Source: Formosa agariphila KMM 3901 (lineage in GTDB: Bacteria; Bacteroidota; Bacteroidia; Flavobacteriales; Flavobacteriaceae). Taken from it: a stretch of DNA of 38,293 bases. Shown here piece after piece: positions 35,327 to 38,293 of the stretch. The DNA lies in NCBI RefSeq assembly GCF_000723205.1, contig NZ_HG315671.1, forward strand, positions 78,090-116,382, given 5' to 3'. Within the stretch, counting starts at the first letter, position 1, and the number at the start of each line of letters is the position of its first letter. The notes beneath the pieces are model-generated. The model did no database searches. It worked only from the letters and a program-made list of their open reading frames with translations, and was not told the DNA's origin. The position numbers were made by a program, and so were the translations under genes.

Positions 35327-35581
35327 ATGCGCTATAGTGTCATGCTAGTGGTGTGGCGTGTCTTGGAGGTTTCTGTAGTTTTAAAGAAATGCCAACTTAT
35401 ACAGTTTATTGAAGAACTAGGTGTCTCTGTGGGTGTCCCGTTTAATCCCAATAGGTGACTTTAAGTTCTGTTAATATACTTGTAGAAGGTTTAAAACTTA
35501 GAAGCTGAAATTATTTAGAGTTGTTAACAGGGTGCTTCATGATAATAAATGATTTTAATTCCAGTTGTATTTTGTGGAAGA
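35327..35581. other. Non-coding stretch before the repeat array
   Basis: AT-rich DNA in which I see no gene, RNA or repeat. It precedes the 291-bp array, so together with the array and the next region about 1.7 kb carries no recognisable gene. Confidence 0.5.
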
Positions 35582-36595
35582 TGCTTCATAATATTATTGT
35601 TCTCGACCCCGCTGGAACATCTTCAGAACGCAACATGTTATTTAACGGTCTTCGAGCGAAGTCGAGAAGCTGTTTAGTAATTCTAATTGGAGTAACAATG
35701 TCAATGCGATATATACATTCGTAAATAATGAAGCTATATACAATATGTTGGGAGTGAATTTTTAAAACACGTTTTTTTGTTTTGTTTTCAACATTGTGTT
35801 TAACCAATAAGAGTTACTAGTATTCTTCATAGTATTAAATAATTCTTAGTTGAAGTGTGTTTATGTGGGTTTTGCTTTATTGTATTATTGTTCTCGACTC
35901 CGCTGGAACACCTTGAGAGTTTAAAATGTCATTTAACGGTCTTCGAGCGGAGTCGAGAAGCTATTTGGTAATTTTTACTGGAGTAGCAATGTCAATGTGA
36001 TATATGCATTCGTAAATAATGAAGCTGTATATAATATGTTTGGAGTGAATTTTTAAAACATGTTTTTTTTGTTTTGTTTTCAAAATAGTGTTTAACCAAT
36101 AAGAGTTACTAGTATTCTTCATGGTAGTAAATAATTCTTAGTTGAAGTGTGTTTATGTGGGTTTTGCTTTATTGTATTATTGTTCTCGACTCCGCTCGAA
36201 CATCTTCAGAACGCAACAAGTTATTTAACGGTCTTCGAGCAAAGTCGAGAAGTTATTTTGATAATTCTAACTAAAGCAATAATGTCAATGCGATATATAC
36301 ATTCTTAAATATTGAAGCTGTATATAATTGTTGAGGGTGAATTTTTAAAATACTTTTTTTGTTTTGTTTTCAACATTGTGTTTAACCAATAAGAGTTACT
36401 AATGTTCTTCACGGTATTAAATAATTCTTATTTGAAGTGTATTTATGTGAGGTCTGCTTTATAATATTATTGTTCTCGACTCCGCCGGAACATCTTCAGA
36501 ACGCAACAAGTTATTTAACGGTCTTCGAGCGAAGTCGAGAAGTTATTTTGATAATTCTAACTAAAGAAACAATGTCAATGTAATTTATTCTTTAG
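35582..36595. repeat. Tandem array of four ~291-bp non-coding units
   Basis: The motif GTTCTCGAC starts at 35599, 35890, 36182 and 36472, giving periods of 291, 292 and 290. The fourth unit stops after about 120 bases. Each unit carries an 18-base inverted repeat, left arm like TTCTCGACTCCGCTCGAA and right arm like TTCGAGCGAAGTCGAGAA, separated by about 33 bases. The outer eight to nine pairs are perfect in all four; mismatches lie in the inner part. The rest of the unit is AT-rich and also conserved (for example TTTAACCAATAAGAGTTACT in the first three units), with no open frame shared by all copies. No T run follows the palindromes, so they are not ordinary terminators. The array sits between tRNA-Asn and the rRNA promoters. 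Confidence 0.9.
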
Positions 36596-37021
36596 TGGTT
36601 GGTGAAAGGGGGGGGGTGTTATATGGAGTATTGAAGGTGTTTCAGTTTCTAGTCGTAAAGTGTGTTATGTTTATGCTTTCTGAAGAGTTTAATCTTAAGG
36701 TGTTTTTTAATCCGCAAGTACAGAGCTCCAGGTTAGATAGAATACGAAGTTGGTGTTTTGAATCTGATGATTTGTAAATATGGGTTTTATTATAGAGGTG
36801 TAATATTGTAGTCTATATAATAGTAAGATATATTATGTTGTGTAATACTGAATTGTTTTATCTGTAACATACGCAGATTTACCATGTATTAAGAATATAT
36901 AGAGAGGGAGTATTATATGTAATCTCGCATTCTGTTTAAGATTGAGTATTTTAATTAGTTTATAACCATCTAGTAACAATGTATTTACAAATTATTTCAA
37001 AAAAAGGTTATAATAAATTAG
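36596..37021. other. Non-coding stretch before the rRNA promoters
   Basis: No supported gene. It contains a run of nine G (36608-36616), exceptional in this AT-rich DNA, and a 60-codon open frame (36595-36777) whose product looks random. Near the right end the sequence becomes A/T-rich, as expected for an UP-like region of the first rRNA promoter. Confidence 0.5.
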
Positions 37022-37050
37022 TTTGATAAGAAAGAAAGGTGGTATATTTG
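37022..37050 (+). promoter_or_regulatory. rRNA promoter P1
   Basis: TTTG (37022-37025), 17 bases, TATATTTG (37043-37050), then CACCCGCTTAGCGACGCAAC. A short hairpin AACTA/TAGTT with a CGG loop follows at about 37068-37080. Confidence 0.75.
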
Positions 37051-37155
37051 CACCCGCTTAGCGACGCAACTACGGTAGTTTAGTTAGGCAAGACGTTCAT
37101 TAGCAGAGTTTTATTTATTAGATTTAGATTAGTTTCAAAAAAAGATAAAAAAAGC

Positions 37156-37185
37156 TTGTTAGTAACAAAAAAGGGTGTAAGTTTG
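37156..37185 (+). promoter_or_regulatory. rRNA promoter P2
   Basis: TTG (37156-37158), 19 bases, TAAGTTTG (37178-37185), then CACCCGCTAAAAACGGCAAC. The start of the transcript folds as CTAAAAACG/CGTTTTTAG (9 bp, GCAA tetraloop, 37192-37213). Confidence 0.7.
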
Positions 37186-37290
37186 CACCCGCTAAAAACG
37201 GCAACGTTTTTAGAAAACAAAGTTCTTTACAAATTGTATTGGAGTTGAAAACGTTTCAAAACGGGTTCAAAAAAAAACTTCAAAAAAACA

Positions 37291-37321
37291 TTGTGAGATT
37301 AAAAAAAGGGTTTTATATTTG
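37291..37321 (+). promoter_or_regulatory. rRNA promoter P3
   Basis: TTG (37291-37293), 20 bases, TATATTTG (37314-37321), then CACCCGCTTAACGAGGCAAC. The start of the transcript can pair CTTAAC with GTTAAG across GAGGCAACAA. Confidence 0.75.
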
Positions 37322-37394
37322 CACCCGCTTAACGAGGCAACAAGTTAAGAAACACAGAGAAATAAGTTCATTAACATATTGAATTGACAGCGTA

Positions 37395-37420
37395 GATAAT
37401 AACTGGAAACGGTTATTATC
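37395..37420 (+). promoter_or_regulatory. rRNA leader hairpin
   Basis: An 11-bp stem GATAATAACTG/CGGTTATTATC (one G-U pair) capped by a GAAA tetraloop. A smaller GAAA-capped hairpin, AGTC/GACT, follows at 37483-37494. They lie in the pre-16S leader and may guide folding, antitermination or RNase processing. Confidence 0.6.
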
Positions 37421-37504
37421 AACAAAAAAGAATAAACCATTTTGAGTACCAACATTTAATTCCATTAGTTGTTAAAAGTAATAGTCGAAAGACTTAAAAA
37501 TTTA

Positions 37505-38293
<789 letters not shown>

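Noticed and set aside
35521-35807. Open frames on both strands over the first 291-bp unit
   Set aside because: The frames are not kept in the other copies, so the repeats are not coding.
35582-36595. CRISPR array
   Set aside because: The period is about 291 bp and whole units are repeated; there are no short direct repeats with unique spacers and no cas genes in the window.
36595-36777. 60-codon open frame containing the G9 run
   Set aside because: Codes for an unstructured-looking peptide, begins in repeat-array debris and has no start signals.

Overview
The window is AT-rich chromosomal DNA from a member of the Bacteroidota, very probably family Flavobacteriaceae. The evidence is the 5' half of a 16S rRNA gene at the right edge, promoters of the Bacteroidetes type (TTG/TTTG, 17-20 bases, TAnnTTTG), a type B type IX secretion (T9SS) sorting domain with PorP/SprF and PorE-like partners, several SusC/BtuB-like TonB-dependent receptors, and weak Shine-Dalgarno signals. 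The 16S fragment would settle the genus; I do not name one.

Layout. (1) 1-9.5 kb, cell surface: the 3' part of a collagen-like G-X-Y repeat protein, then a four-gene operon of a 1152-residue triple-repeat secreted protein, a protein with a type B T9SS C-terminal domain, a PorP/SprF-like outer-membrane protein and a PorE-like TPR/beta-propeller/OmpA protein. (2) 9.55-10.1 kb, non-coding, with what looks like a decayed tRNA gene that kept its terminator. (3) 10.1-17 kb: an endonuclease/exonuclease/phosphatase protein, then a probable copper uptake locus: a small Cys-rich membrane protein, a lipoprotein with a Met/His-rich YtkA-like segment, an OprC-like TonB receptor carrying CxxxM and HxM motifs, an MbnP-like lipoprotein and an MbnH-like diheme peroxidase. 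(4) 17-23.9 kb, mixed genes: alpha/beta hydrolase, secreted protein, AraC regulator, HD phosphohydrolase, acyl-ACP desaturase next to a frameshifted plsC-type acyltransferase, bacilliredoxin, and a TerB/DnaJ protein. (5) 23.9-33.6 kb, divalent metal uptake: a TonB receptor diverging from an operon of a DtxR regulator, a membrane-anchored DtxR-FeoA fusion and a FeoB split into two genes. Facing it is a second, conventional feoA-feoB set with a tiny Cys-rich FeoB partner, preceded by an SCO protein. (6) 33.8-35.3 kb: RseP protease and tRNA-Asn. (7) 35.6-36.6 kb: a non-coding array of four units of about 291 bp, each with an inverted repeat. (8) 37.0-38.3 kb: three tandem rRNA promoters with hairpin leaders, then 16S rRNA running off the edge.

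How the parts relate. The copper genes form a chain: the receptor would import copper across the outer membrane, and the MbnP/MbnH pair would bind it using an oxidised tryptophan. The receptor and DtxR operon around 26.1 kb share a 100-base intergenic region containing one DtxR-like palindrome, so outer-membrane import and FeoB inner-membrane import are probably co-regulated by metal. No mobile element, prophage or CRISPR array is evident. The least explained parts are the 291-bp array, the tRNA-like remnant, the structured element near 22.9 kb and the membrane-tethered regulator.
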